Source of the DNA: Typha latifolia
Taxonomy: Eukaryota; Streptophyta; Magnoliopsida; Poales; Typhaceae
Length of the DNA stretch: 64,000 bases
Direction: 5' to 3'
NCBI GenBank assembly: GCA_019914945.1
Contig: CM034112.1
Span: forward strand, 7,904,501-7,968,500
This document shows, piece after piece, positions 24,054-35,047 of the stretch (its first letter is position 1; the number at the start of each line of letters is the position of its first letter). A model generated the notes under the pieces. That model was not told where the DNA came from. It did no database searches and worked only from the letters and a program-made list of their open reading frames with translations. Position numbers and translations under genes: made by a program.

Positions 24054-24205
24054 TTTGGTTTGTAATATAGTCTCGATTTAGGCTTTGGCTCAACTTAAGC
24101 TTGGTTTGGCTCAGCCAAGCCTAAATAAAAAAAGTATACTCGAAATTAATTTTGAACCGAGCCTGAGTTGAAGGCTCGAGTAGTTTACTCCTCTAGTTGG
24201 CGACC

Positions 24206-26690
24206 AAGGTGAGAACTCATACAATAAATTGGATCACAAGGGCCATCTAACAAGCATCAAATATTTCCTTATTTGGATGGTTTAGGAATTCTCTAAGCTT
24301 ATGTATGTTTGAATTGTTTTCTCTATTGTTGCTTCTTCTCTCGAAAGGACGAGGAGAATAGGAATTGAGCTACCCCGCACCTAGTTCCTTTCTATAGGTT
24401 GCATGTTAGACTAAGCCCACTCTATTAATTTCTTTTGGGCTGCATCCCACTCTTAAAACCCAACTATGTTTTGGGCTCTTTGGCCTAGCCTGCCTAATTA
24501 TTTAGTGGAATGCAACGACGTCGCAACCTAGTCCAATCCTTTGATCTAGGGGTTAGCTCAAATTTTGGTTTAGTTGTTTATTTTTAGAATTTTAAAATTA
24601 TTAACATTAATATTATCAAAAGGACATTACCCAAATTATTAACATTTACTTATTCATTTTTTATTTGATTTAGAACTCTTTTATTTTATTATCTATATAT
24701 ATGGTCTTACGGTATCTTATAAATATTTATATATTGAATGAAATGTACCTTTCTCAATCTCTGCTTCTCTATTTAGTTTTTTTCCTATTATCTAATAAGT
24801 CATTCTCTCTCTTGTCACTCTCTCTTTTTAGTGATTTTTTTTCTTCATCACAACAATATTTTTCTTCATCTTGCACAACCAGAGAAGAGCCATTTCCACA
24901 TATGTAGGCCAAGCAAAGCTTTCAGCCATCAACTACATTCGCAACCTACCACCACTATCTTCTAGTCGAGCCGTCTCCACTGACTACTATTTGACCTCTA
25001 TTTAATCATCATCTTCACCTTATGGCTAGCCACCATCATTGTTTGCAACATATCCTCAGCCCCTAGTCATGTTTCACTAATATCTACATCAACTCTAGTC
25101 CTAATTCATGTACAAACTAGTAAACTATCGCCAAGTTAAGCCTTGCCATGACCTTTTCTTTAGTCTAAACACTACCTTATTGACTTATTATAATCCCAAG
25201 AAGTCCTCGTAAAGTCTTAGCAGCAATATATCACTAGATCGGGCTTCTTGTACTCCATAGTTTGCATCATTGCACACATTTCGATGATCGGGGCATACTG
25301 CTTCTAGAGATTGATAAGTAACTCGAGCACTAGACTAAACTCGGTTCACACCCTTCCTAATTGGTGCCCATCATTTCTAGACAACAGTGAAAGACCTTAT
25401 TTGTTATCTTAGATGTTTCAACTGTGATCCTTAATTGGGTTGTATAATTTTGGTACCATAGCTAATTGGACCGCTTCAAGATAGTTTTAAAGCTCAAATA
25501 CTCCAAGTTAGCCCGCATTAATTTGTTATCAAAGCTTGAATAGCCAAAGCTAATTTGCTTGAGAATATGATGTGTTTAATGATTCTACTGTGAGTAGTGA
25601 TGATAGAGTTGAGGTATGGGCTAATGGCTAGGGTCCTTAGTTTAATGACTATAAATAACTAGTAAAATATGTCGCCACTCATGTAAGGGTGACAATATCA
25701 TTAGATGTATTTATTGTATCTTAGGCAATTTGCACTAAAAATCTTGGTTTTTAATTTTGTCACCTAGTCCCATTTCTATTATTTGATTCAATTGACGTCA
25801 CTTCATTAGTCGTTCCCATCATCTTCTAACTTTGAAATAGGTCAATGGTTTCGTTTCACGACTTGTCTTCTTCTAAAAACTCTCTTCTAGGCTTTAATAA
25901 AAAGTTGTTTTGCATCACTAGGAAGCAAGATCTTTAGCAACATCCTCACAGTTGGTACAAGGTACTTTTAACTTATTTAGCAGTGCTAATGTATGTACTA
26001 AAGTGCTAATCTTAGAATTTTGTGGTTAGCAATGTTTTGAGGTTCTTGTTAATTTGTTTTTCCTCTATATTTTACATGAGATGTATATTTATTTGTATTG
26101 TACTTATTTTCCTATTCTCTGTCGAAAGAAATTTATTCTCTTAATTTGTACAGATAATTTGAATAAATTTAATGGCAAAGATTAGGAAGTGGGACTCCAC
26201 TTATCTCGGTAAAATTGAAAAGCATGAATCAAAACAATTTAAACTCGCAAGGGGTTGGAAAGGAGAAAAAAAGACTAATAAAAAATTTCAAATGAGTCAA
26301 ACCCCTTCATCATAGAGGAAGATAGTAAGGCCACTAAGTAGGCAGAATCAGAATATCTCTGAAAAAAAAATATAGGGCATTAAAAGTTTGTGTTTCTCGC
26401 TGCTGTACAAGTAAAATAAATAAAGCGTTCAAGTTGATCTTTGAAAAAAATATAGACTATTAAAAGCATGCTTGCCCTGAATTAATTATTAAGGAAATAT
26501 ATAATTATTTACGCATATCTCATTACAACTTAACTTACGTACATATGTAAAAAAAATTACGTATTTCATCTTTCTTTTATGAAATACCTAATTTAATTAC
26601 GAAGTTCATCGTAATTAACCTAAATACATAGGTCCTAAAATTTATTAATGTACTTAATTTTCTTTCTTCTTTTTATATTTCTTCTTTTCC
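24206..26690. other. Intergenic DNA without recognised genes
   Basis: The 24,900-25,600 part is less AT-rich and may be an old degenerate element, but no domain could be read in any frame. Confidence 0.4.
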
Positions 26691-28014
26691 TTTTTTATCG
26701 TTGCTTGTTCTTGTTCTTATTCTTGTTCTTATTGTATCTTTTGATCATTCTATTTTTTTTTTCTATACAAGTCTCTCTAATCACTATTTAATTAATACAG
26801 TAAGAGACTAATCAGAGATAGTGGTAAGATAATTCGGATAAATTAGATAAACAAAAACTCTATAATTAATGTTGCAAAAAGGGAACTTAATTTATGTTGC
26901 AAATAAATTACAATAGCTATTTAAAGAGATTATAAATTATAGTTAGAAATTTATTTTTAAACAAAAAATTTTATATTTAAATCAGGAATTATTCATTTCG
27001 CCGTAGAAAGATTCCTAATATGAAGAATCTCTGAATACAAAAGTTATAGATCATGATATTGCTGATTTTATCTATTTTATAATATTTGGATGCTAGATGA
27101 TTATCTTCAAAATATTTTTCCAAAACTATGCTAAATTAAAATTTTGTAGTTTAGGTACAAAAATTATGTGACCCTTACCCTTTTCTTCTTCTTCTTATTT
27201 TTTTTGGGTGAAAAAAGCCTTCAAATAGATTCCTAAAATAAATAAATATGAATAGTAAAATTCTAGATCATGATGCCACTGATTTTATTCAATTGGTTTC
27301 ATATTATTTGGACGTCACATAAATATTTTCTGAATATTTTTTCAAAACTATGCAGAATTAGAATTTTATAGTTTAAGTATGAAATTTATAATTTAAGTAT
27401 GAAATTTATAATTTAAGTACAAATTTCGTACCTAAATTATAAAATTTAAATTCTGTACAGTTTTAAAAAAATATTCAAAAGATAATCATCTAACGTCCAA
27501 AAATTATGAATTAATTTAATATAATTTGTAACATCATGATCTAGAACTTTTATATTTGTAATTTAGGTGCCAAACTATATGACTTGGACCCTTTTCTTCT
27601 TCTTCTTATTTTATCTCCTTTTTATGCTTCTTCTTCTTTTTCTATCTCTTAATCATTCATTCTTTTAGTATATGCAAATCTATCTAATAACTCTTTAATT
27701 AATATAATAAGAGGGTCATTAGAGATAGTTGTGAGATAATTAAGATATATTAACTAAATAAAAACTCTTTAATCAATGTTTTAAAAAGAGAACTTAATAT
27801 ATGCTACAAATAAATTATAATATCCACTTAAAAAACTTATGAATTATAGTTAGAATTTTATAATTAAACATAGAATTTCGTACTTAAATAAAGAATTATT
27901 CGTTCCGCTGCCGATAGATTAATAATCTAAATAAGCTCCGAATACAAAAGTTCTACATCATAATATCATTGACTTTATCCAATTGGTTTCAAATTTTTGG
28001 ACGTTAGATGATTA

Positions 28015-28250
28015 TCTTTTGAATATTTTTCTAAAACTGTGCAGAATTAAAATTATGCGTTAAGTATGAAATTTAACATTTAAGCACGAAATTCTAACTA
28101 TAATTCATAATTTCATATTTAAACTAGGAATTATCTTTTGAATATTTTTCTAAAACTGTGCAGAATTAAAATTATGCGTTAAGTATGAAATTTAACATTT
28201 AAGCACAAAATTCTGACTATAATTCATAATTTCATATTTAAACTAGGAAT
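28015..28250. repeat. 119-bp tandem duplication
   Basis: GAATATTTTTCTAAAACTGT begins at 28,021 and again at 28,140. The two copies differ at only a few positions, so this duplication is much younger than the surrounding repeat field. Confidence 0.95.
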
Positions 28251-28993
28251 TATTAATTTCATCATAAATAGATTCCTAATCTAAAGAAACTCTTAATACA
28301 AAAGTTGTAAACCATGATGTCAACGATTTTATCCAATTGATTTTATAATATTTAGACGTCAATTAATTATCTTTTGAATATTTTTCTAAAACTACGCTAA
28401 ATTAGAATTTTATAGTTTAACAACGAAAACTAGGTGACCCTTTTCTTCTTCTTCTCTCTATATTTTTCTTTCTATTTTTTCTATATAAATCTCTCTAATT
28501 ATTCTTAATTTAATTAATACAGTAATAGACTAATCAGAGATAATTCTGAGATAATTATGATAAAATTAAATAAACAAAAACTCTTTAATTAATGTTTCAA
28601 AAACAGAACTTAATTTATGTTGCAAATAAATTACAATGTACTTAAAAAATTTATGAATTATAGTTAGAATTTCGTAGTAAAACATAAATTAAATTAGAAA
28701 TTATTCGTTTCACTACAGATAGATTCATAATGTAAATAAACTCTAAATACAAATGTTCTAGATTCTAATGTCACTAATTTTATCCAATTAGTTTCATAAT
28801 TTTTGGATATTAAATGATTATCTTTTGAATATATTTTTAAAAACTGTGCATAATTGAAATGCTGCATTTAAATATGAAGTTTTGCATTTAAGTATGAAAT
28901 TTTGGCTGTTATTCATAATTTCATATTTAAACTAGGAATTATTCGTTCCACCGTAGATAGATTCTCAATCTGAAGAAATCCAAATGTTGTAGA

Positions 28994-29593
28994 TAGCGGT
29001 GAAAACGGATCGGATACTGATCGGATAGTGCTCAGCCTATATCTGGATCCATATTTTTAGTCCGGATACGGATTCGGATACGGATATTAGACTGATAGCA
29101 AAATTTAAAACCATATCCTAACTAAACGAATACGGATAATTTTCGGATAGAGGATCAGATCTTAAACGGATATTGATTGAATTTAAAATAATTATAATAT
29201 TTTATATATATATAATTAACACAAAATTATTAAGAGTTTTACGCTAAATAATTTTTTTATATGTCAAATTTATAAAATTAGAGAAATTAATCTCTATAAA
29301 TAATATATAATGTATTATTAGTAATAATATTAATATTTACTATTTAAATAAGGAAATTAAAAACTATAAATCATTTAAAAAAAATATGCGAATAAACGGA
29401 TATCCGATATCCGTCTCCGAATTCGAAAAATATATCCGACCCGTATCCAAATCCGTATCCGATTTTTTTTAAAAAATTCTATCCGTATCCGAATCCGTAT
29501 CCGAATTGGATATAAAATTTTTATCCGAATCCGATCTGAATCGGGTCAGATAGCGGGTCGGGTCGGAGTTAATCCGACCCATTTTCACCCCTA
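28994..29593 (-). mobile_element. hAT (Ac/Ds-like) non-autonomous element, 600 bp, with perfect 8-bp target duplication
   Basis: The ends read TAGCGGTGAAAACGGATCGG and CCATTTTCACCCCTA. GTTGTAGA flanks it exactly on both sides (28,986-28,993 and 29,594-29,601). It is in inverse orientation to the copies at 7153 and 14,175 and shares their subterminal ATCCG arrays and AT-rich core. It was inserted into the 26.7-30.2 kb repeat field. Confidence 0.94.
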
Positions 29594-29739
29594 GTTGTAG
29601 ATCATGATGTCTTCAATTTTATCTAATTGGTTTTATAATATTTGGATGCCAAATAATTATTTTCTAAATATTTTTCTAAAATTATGCTAAACTAAAATTT
29701 TGTAGTTTAAGTACGAAAACTATGCTCCTTTTTTTTATG

Positions 29740-30030
29740 CTACTTCCTTTTCTTCTTTTATTTTTAATTATTTTCTCTTTTTTTCTATACAAATCTTTCT
29801 AATTGTTTAATAGTTTTTAATTAATAAAATAAGATATTAATTAAAGATAGTGATGAGATAATTAAGATTAGTCTCTTACTTTATCATAATAATCTCATCA
29901 TTATCTCCGATTAATCTCTTACTTTATTTTAAGTGATTTGATATATTTGTATAAAAAGAAGAGTGAACCCTTAAAAAAGAAGAGGCAATAACAAAGAAGA
30001 AAGAGAAGCAACAACAGAAAAGAAAAAGAG
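29740..30030. repeat. Inverted repeat (long hairpin) centred near 29,875
   Basis: The left arm, with AGATATTAATTAAAGATAGTG, pairs with the right arm carrying CATTATCTCCGATTAATCTC. Pairing continues outward to TATACAAATCT on the left and the matching ATTTGTATAAAAAG on the right. The transcript could fold into a long imperfect hairpin. Confidence 0.75.
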
Positions 30031-30772
30031 GAAGAAGAAAATATATTAACAACTTTTATAAAAATAAAAATAATTTTCATTATTTTTTATACACATTCTG
30101 TATACTGTAGAATTTACATATTTTACCATTAAAATTTGCAGAGTTATGTTTTTTTTTGTTATTTAACTAATCATAATTATATCACAACTATTTCCTAATA
30201 ATATTTTATTTTATTAATTAAAGATGATTAGAGAGACTTGTATAGAAAATAAAGAAGATTAACAGATACAAAAATGAGTAAAAAAGGAAGAAAATTAGTG
30301 TAGAAGATGATGAATAAAAGCATGGGCCATCTCTCTTATAGTGTTCTGTCAATATTTAATGAGACACTAAACAATTGAAATGACAAAGTTGGAAGAAAAT
30401 GAGAAAAAAAAAATCTAATCGTGCCTCACGGAATCAAAAACTCACTTAAATAAAAAACAAAACCAAGTCTACGTCACAACATCAAAATCCAACTATATTT
30501 TAGATGCAAATCGCTCACGATACACTAAACAAGAGGAGAAATAGTCAACACAAAACGATTACGTAGTACATGACTTCAAATAGTGTCAGACTAGGACCTT
30601 CTAAAGTACCATATCCGAAGCATCTAATAAGATACGCCGACTTTGCCGGCGTTGATTTCGGATCCAAAGGACCAGGTGTCAAATTTCTTATATATTTATT
30701 TTCTCCCGAGGCACCACAGTTACAAATGCAAATTGAATTAATAAGAATACGCAAACTTAATAGCAATGGAAT

Positions 30773-30866
30773 CTTTCAGCTGCTGCTTCTATATATATTA
30801 GCAATAATCAACTCAAAAGCTTTCAGCTGCTGCTTCTATATATATTAGCAATAATCAACTCAAAAG
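30773..30866 (+). promoter_or_regulatory. Tandemly duplicated 47-bp core promoter of DUF599 paralogue 2
   Basis: The 47-bp unit starting CTTTCAGCTGCTGCTTCTAT is present twice with no difference. Each copy has a CTATATATA TATA-type box (30,789-30,797 and 30,836-30,844), 102 and 55 bp before the ATG. Either could direct transcription, so two start sites are possible. Confidence 0.75.
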
Positions 30867-30898
30867 CTTTCATCTCACCCTAGCTCCTCTTCTTTGCC

Positions 30899-31777
30899 AT
30901 GAAGAAAGAAGATCTAGACTTCGTCTTGGTCCCCTTGGGCCTAACTATCATGGTGGCCTACCATGTATGGCTCGTCTACCGCGTACTTCGCCATCCGACG
31001 AAGACCGTCATCGGCATCAACGCCATCAACCGCCGCATTTGGGTTGAAAACATTATGGAGGTAAGCCAGAGGACGTACTTCATATCTCGATATCTCTATC
31101 CTACTTATACGACGAACAATTCTCTTACACTGATCTATATATTTTTCACAAAGGACCCTGCAAAGAATGGCATCCTGGGAGTCCAGACCCTAAGGAACAA
31201 CATAATGGCATCAACTCTATTAGCTTCCACTGCCATCATGCTAGCCTCGCTAATCGCACTGCTTATGACAAGCAGCAGCAGCAGAAATAATGAGAGTGGA
31301 TCAAACTCCCATGTTTTCCGAGGGCAGAACATTGTGTTCGGAGACAGGAGCGACCTCGGCCTCTCCATCAAGTTCTTCGCCATCTTGGTCTGCTTCGTGC
31401 TCGCCTTCCTCCTTATCGTGCAATCCGTTCGTTACTACAGCCATGCAAGTCTCCTCATCTCTGTGCCGGTCAAGAGACAACGCATGCCGCCGGAGTTCGC
31501 GGCGGAGTACGTCGCCCGGGCTTTGAACAAAGGGAGCTACTTCTGGTCCCTTGGCCTCCATGTCTTGTACATCTCGCTTCCTTTGTTCATTTGGGTATTT
31601 GGGCCCATTCCGATGGTCTTGTGCTCCTTCATCTTGGTCTGCTTACTTTATTTTCTTGATGCATACTCGGGTTACGGTGTGAGTTCTGAGGAGGAGGAGA
31701 AGAGAAGGGAGAATGGCAGTGTGACTGCATTGGAGCTTGGGTTAGGTACTGAGACAGTTGCTGTCCGGCGGTTCTAG
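30899..31777 (+). CDS. DUF599 family membrane protein (paralogue 2), 261 aa, two exons
   Basis: Exon 1 is 30,899-31,060 (54 codons) and exon 2 is 31,154-31,777. The 93-bp GT-AG intron is in phase 0, at exactly the same place as in the other two paralogues. MKKEDLDFVLVPLG starts the protein. Membrane segments and the conserved RRIWVENIME, RSDLGLSIKFFAILVCF, PPEFAAEYVARALNKGSYFWSLG and WVFGPIPM blocks are present. The loop after the second membrane segment carries a Ser run (SSSSRNN), and the C-terminal tail is longer than in paralogue 1. The intron is a multiple of three and has no in-frame stop, so an unspliced transcript would encode a 292-aa form. The family's molecular role is unknown. Confidence 0.93.
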   Translation: MKKEDLDFVLVPLGLTIMVAYHVWLVYRVLRHPTKTVIGINAINRRIWVENIMEVSQRTYFISRYLYPTYTTNNSLTLIYIFFTKDPAKNGILGVQTLRNNIMASTLLASTAIMLASLIALLMTSSSSRNNESGSNSHVFRGQNIVFGDRSDLGLSIKFFAILVCFVLAFLLIVQSVRYYSHASLLISVPVKRQRMPPEFAAEYVARALNKGSYFWSLGLHVLYISLPLFIWVFGPIPMVLCSFILVCLLYFLDAYSGYGVSSEEEEKRRENGSVTALELGLGTETVAVRRF

Positions 31778-33860
31778 AGAACTGCGAGAATAATCTGAAA
31801 GGTTTCAATATCATTCAACAGTCGTTGAAACGATCTCGAGAAGTGATTATGATGATACCGTGAGCATTATAGAATAAAGATTGGTCATTAGATCTGCTTA
31901 TGTTTTCAGTGCAACATTCATGTAGTTTTTATGCTTAACTTTTACATTTTAAAATTTAATTACTATTTTATATACAGTAACTCAGATCCAATATGTCAAG
32001 CATAATACACACAATACAATCAATATAAAAATATGCATGTAATTTCAAAAACTAAATTTCGAATGCTTATAACATATATGCACAATATTTAAAGCACAAA
32101 ATAAACTACAATCAATTCTCCACATAAATTAAATTCTTCTCTTTTTTTTTTCATAAAATGACAAGGATAATAAAAGATAAGAATACAATGCATTAAGATG
32201 AAGTGAAGCGATCCATCAAAAGAATGCAATCGAATCATTTGAATAGTGCTCGATCTCCAAAATTCAGATCAAATTTTTTTAACATTAAAGTTTCAAAAAT
32301 CTGAATCAAATTATATAAATACAAGCACAACACCATCAAAATCACAAAACTTATATGTTTCTAATCATTTTCAATCCAATCCAAGCACTACAAATATGAA
32401 AACTTGTTTATATGTGCCAAATTTAATTAATGATATCTTGACTCAAATAGAAACATATTAAGCTGAGCTAATATGTGTCAAAATCCATTTAAGCGATAGG
32501 AAATCCAGCACATAACATAAAACGAATGATTTTAAGAACCAAATTTTCACATAAGATTCGACCATGCACAAATTAATTTATATAGGTAAAAAATTAATTA
32601 ATACTTTATATATATATATAAAGTATGAAGTATTTTCTCACACCTAATCTAACTTAATAAGGAAGAGTATTTCCTCCAAAATATCTATGTTTTACGCGTT
32701 AATGGTGAACATGTCTAATCATTTCTCCATACTTCATTAAATAAAAATCAGAGTTATTAAAAACTTTTTTAAAAAATAAATAAATTAGTAAATATAATAA
32801 TATAAAAAGAATTTGCAATAGAAATATAAAATGGGGAGAAAGTAAACATATCAAGTTTTTAAGGCAAAACTCTCGTTACTAATCTTTGTTGTCGTGGATA
32901 TACAAACCTTAGACTTTCACAACAGCAATTAATCTCTTCTTCACTCAGTTAACCCCTTTTGAGGCACCTGACCTATACTCTACAAGAATATTAGGCAATT
33001 AATTTGATTGTTTATGTATGCAATCAAAAATTGGGATGGTTTAGCAGCAAAAGAAATTGTAAAATAGGTGGTCTAAGAGCATACACTAGAGCTTGCCTTG
33101 TGTATTGTCCTCGACTAGCTACATCACCGTACAAATTATTATTAATAATAGCGTGTTGGCTTGGCTTATTAAGAAAAAAAGCTTAATTTCTTTCACATAA
33201 AAATTTAAAAAAAATTAAATAAAGATAACCATCCACATCGACATTTTTGAGATCTCTATTTGACCTCATCAGAGTCAACGAACACGTCTTAGGAGCGCAG
33301 AAGAAAAGATTATGTAGTGTTAGTTTTTTTGTGATTACCATAAATAGAAAGTAAAGTATTTCATAATAAAAATTATTTAGATTTATTATAAATATTAAAT
33401 TAAAGTTGTTTCAATTTGAAGAATGGTATTGTAAGAATTCTGTTCAAAATCTGTTCGAACAAGATTTGATTTCGTTCGATTGAGATAAATCTATTCCAAT
33501 AAAAATTTTAGAACGCAATATATTCCAACGTGGAAAATCTATCTAAACAGATATTTTCAGATAGTAATATATTTCCAACATAATTTCAAAGAGAAACATT
33601 AAGAATATTTTATAAATATTAATTTTTAAATTAGATAGCAGAATATTCCTATGTTATATTCTATTGTGTTAAGTGCAAGAGGGTCAAATTAGCCCAATAT
33701 TTTTTTTGTGAATAAATTCAAAATGTATGCTTCTAACTGGATAGGTCAAAAGTCAAAACTATAATACTGCATAATATATGGTGGTAAACATTATTTTTCC
33801 AAAATTATATATATATGTATATATAATGTCACTAATTGACCGTAACTTGGCTCGGCTGTC
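31778..33860. other. Intergenic DNA between DUF599 paralogues 2 and 3
   Basis: AT-rich; no gene or element recognised, and short open frames here look random. Confidence 0.5.
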
Positions 33861-33863
33861 ATA

Positions 33864-33866
<3 letters not shown>

Positions 33867-33913
<47 letters not shown>
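33867..33913. repeat. (TA)n microsatellite in the promoter of DUF599 paralogue 3
   Basis: About 23 TA units, ending some 55 bp upstream of the likely TATA box. Short reading frames of Tyr/Ile repeats across it are artefacts. Confidence 0.95.
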
Positions 33914-33916
<3 letters not shown>

Positions 33917-33967
33917 TTTTCAAAACAAGGTTCTCTGCAGAGCTACAACCTAAGGGATCTTCTTTTT

Positions 33968-33976
33968 CTATATAAG
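33968..33976 (+). promoter_or_regulatory. Probable TATA box of DUF599 paralogue 3
   Basis: CTATATAAG, 105 bp before the ATG at 34,081 and outside the nearby TA repeat. Confidence 0.6.
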
Positions 33977-34080
33977 CATCGCATGTATGTTGAGTCTGGC
34001 CATACATAGAAACGATTCAAAGCTTTAGGCTTTCTATATCTCTTCTACTTTACTTTCGTCTTCTCCTCCTCCTCCTCCTT

Positions 34081-34297
34081 ATGAAGAAACAAGATCTAGA
34101 TTTCATCTTGGTCCCTTTAGGGTTAGCTATTTTGGTGGCCTACCATCTATGGCTCGTCTACCGCATCCGTTTCCACCCGACCAAGACCGTCATCGGCATC
34201 AACGCCATCAATCGCCGCATCTGGGTTCAAACCATTATGGAGGTCACCTCTCCTTCACTCTCTCATACCCAACGTCTAAATTATACTTCTCACATAC

Positions 34298-34362
<65 letters not shown>

Positions 34363-35047
34363 CTTTTGAAGCTATCTTTAATACGTACAGGACCCAGCGA
34401 AGAATGGTATCTTGGGAGTCCAAACCCTGCGGAACACCATAATGGCCTCAACCCTATTAGCCTCCACCGCTATCATGCTCGCGTCTGTCATCGCTGTACT
34501 GATGACTAGCAGTACTAGCAGCACAACAGACGGAAATTCTCGCATACTGAGAGGACAAGACGTTGTGTTCGGCAACAGGAGCGACCTCGTCTTATCCATC
34601 AAGTTCTTCTCCATCTTGCTCTGCTTCCTGCTCTCCTTCCTCCTCAACGTGCAATCCATTCGCTACTACAGCCACGCCAGCATCCTCCTCTCCGTCCCAA
34701 TCAAGAGCCAACGCATCGCGCCGGAGTTCGCGGCCGATTACGTTGCCCGGGCCTTGAACAAAGGGAGCTACTTCTGGTCACTCGGCATCCATGCCTTCTA
34801 CATCTCTCTCCCTTTGTTCTTATGGATCTTTGGGCCTATTCCTATGATTCTATGCTCCTTGGTTTTAGTTTGTGTGCTTTACTTCCTCGACGCCTACTCT
34901 GGTTATAGTACGATCCACGAGGAGGAGGAGAAGAAGAAGGATTTGGAACTCGGGTCGTGTTCCGCCCCCCCGCCGGAGCCAAATGGCACTAATGCTGCAG
35001 CCTGCTTGAGCCAGCGGTCCGTCCGACCCACGGCGGGCTCCCTCTAA
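34081..35047 (+). CDS. DUF599 family membrane protein (paralogue 3), 272 aa, two exons
   Basis: Exon 1 is 34,081-34,242 (54 codons) and exon 2 is 34,391-35,047. The 148-bp GT-AG intron is in phase 0 and contains a (CATA)n/(TA)n microsatellite. The protein begins MKKQDLDFILVPLG and keeps all family blocks: RRIWVQTIME, RSDLVLSIKFFSILLCF, PEFAADYVARALNKGSYFWSLG and WIFGPIPMILC. The C-terminus after the last membrane segment is about 30 residues longer than in paralogue 1 and is rich in Pro, Ser and Ala, with no recognised motif. It follows paralogue 2 in the same orientation, about 2.3 kb away, as expected of a tandem duplication. Confidence 0.93.
34292..34360. repeat. (CATA)n(TA)n microsatellite inside the intron of DUF599 paralogue 3
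   Basis: A short CATA run passes into about 25 TA units. It accounts for most of this intron's extra length over the 87- and 93-bp introns of the paralogues. Confidence 0.95.

Larger units (their letters stand above)
23137..24195 (+). mobile_element. TIR element with CGAGCC-rich ends, probably hAT-like, interrupted
   Basis: The left end (GGGGGTGACAAAATACACGAG, then GCTCGAGCTTAGCCGAGCC) is inversely related to the right end (GGCTCGAGTAGTTTACTCCTC). The subterminal repeats of GAGC(T/C) words resemble hAT subterminal arrays. A GGCCCG-rich element (23,440-24,053) lies inside. No coding sequence and no clean target duplication seen. Confidence 0.5.
26700..30240. repeat. Degenerate complex tandem-repeat field, with internal inverted repeat
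   Basis: The same module recurs four or five times: a (T/C)TTCTTCTTCTT block, then ACTAATCAGAGATAGT, ATTAATGTTGCAAAAAG, TTATGAATTATAGTTAGAATTT, TTATTCGTTCC, a GATCATGATGTCA stretch and GAATATTTTTCTAAAACT. The C/T block appears near 26,700, 27,590, 28,440 and 29,740, so the period is about 850-900 bp once the 600-bp hAT insertion is removed. There is no coding sequence. Near 29,875 the sequence reverses onto itself (see the inverted repeat). Confidence 0.75.
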
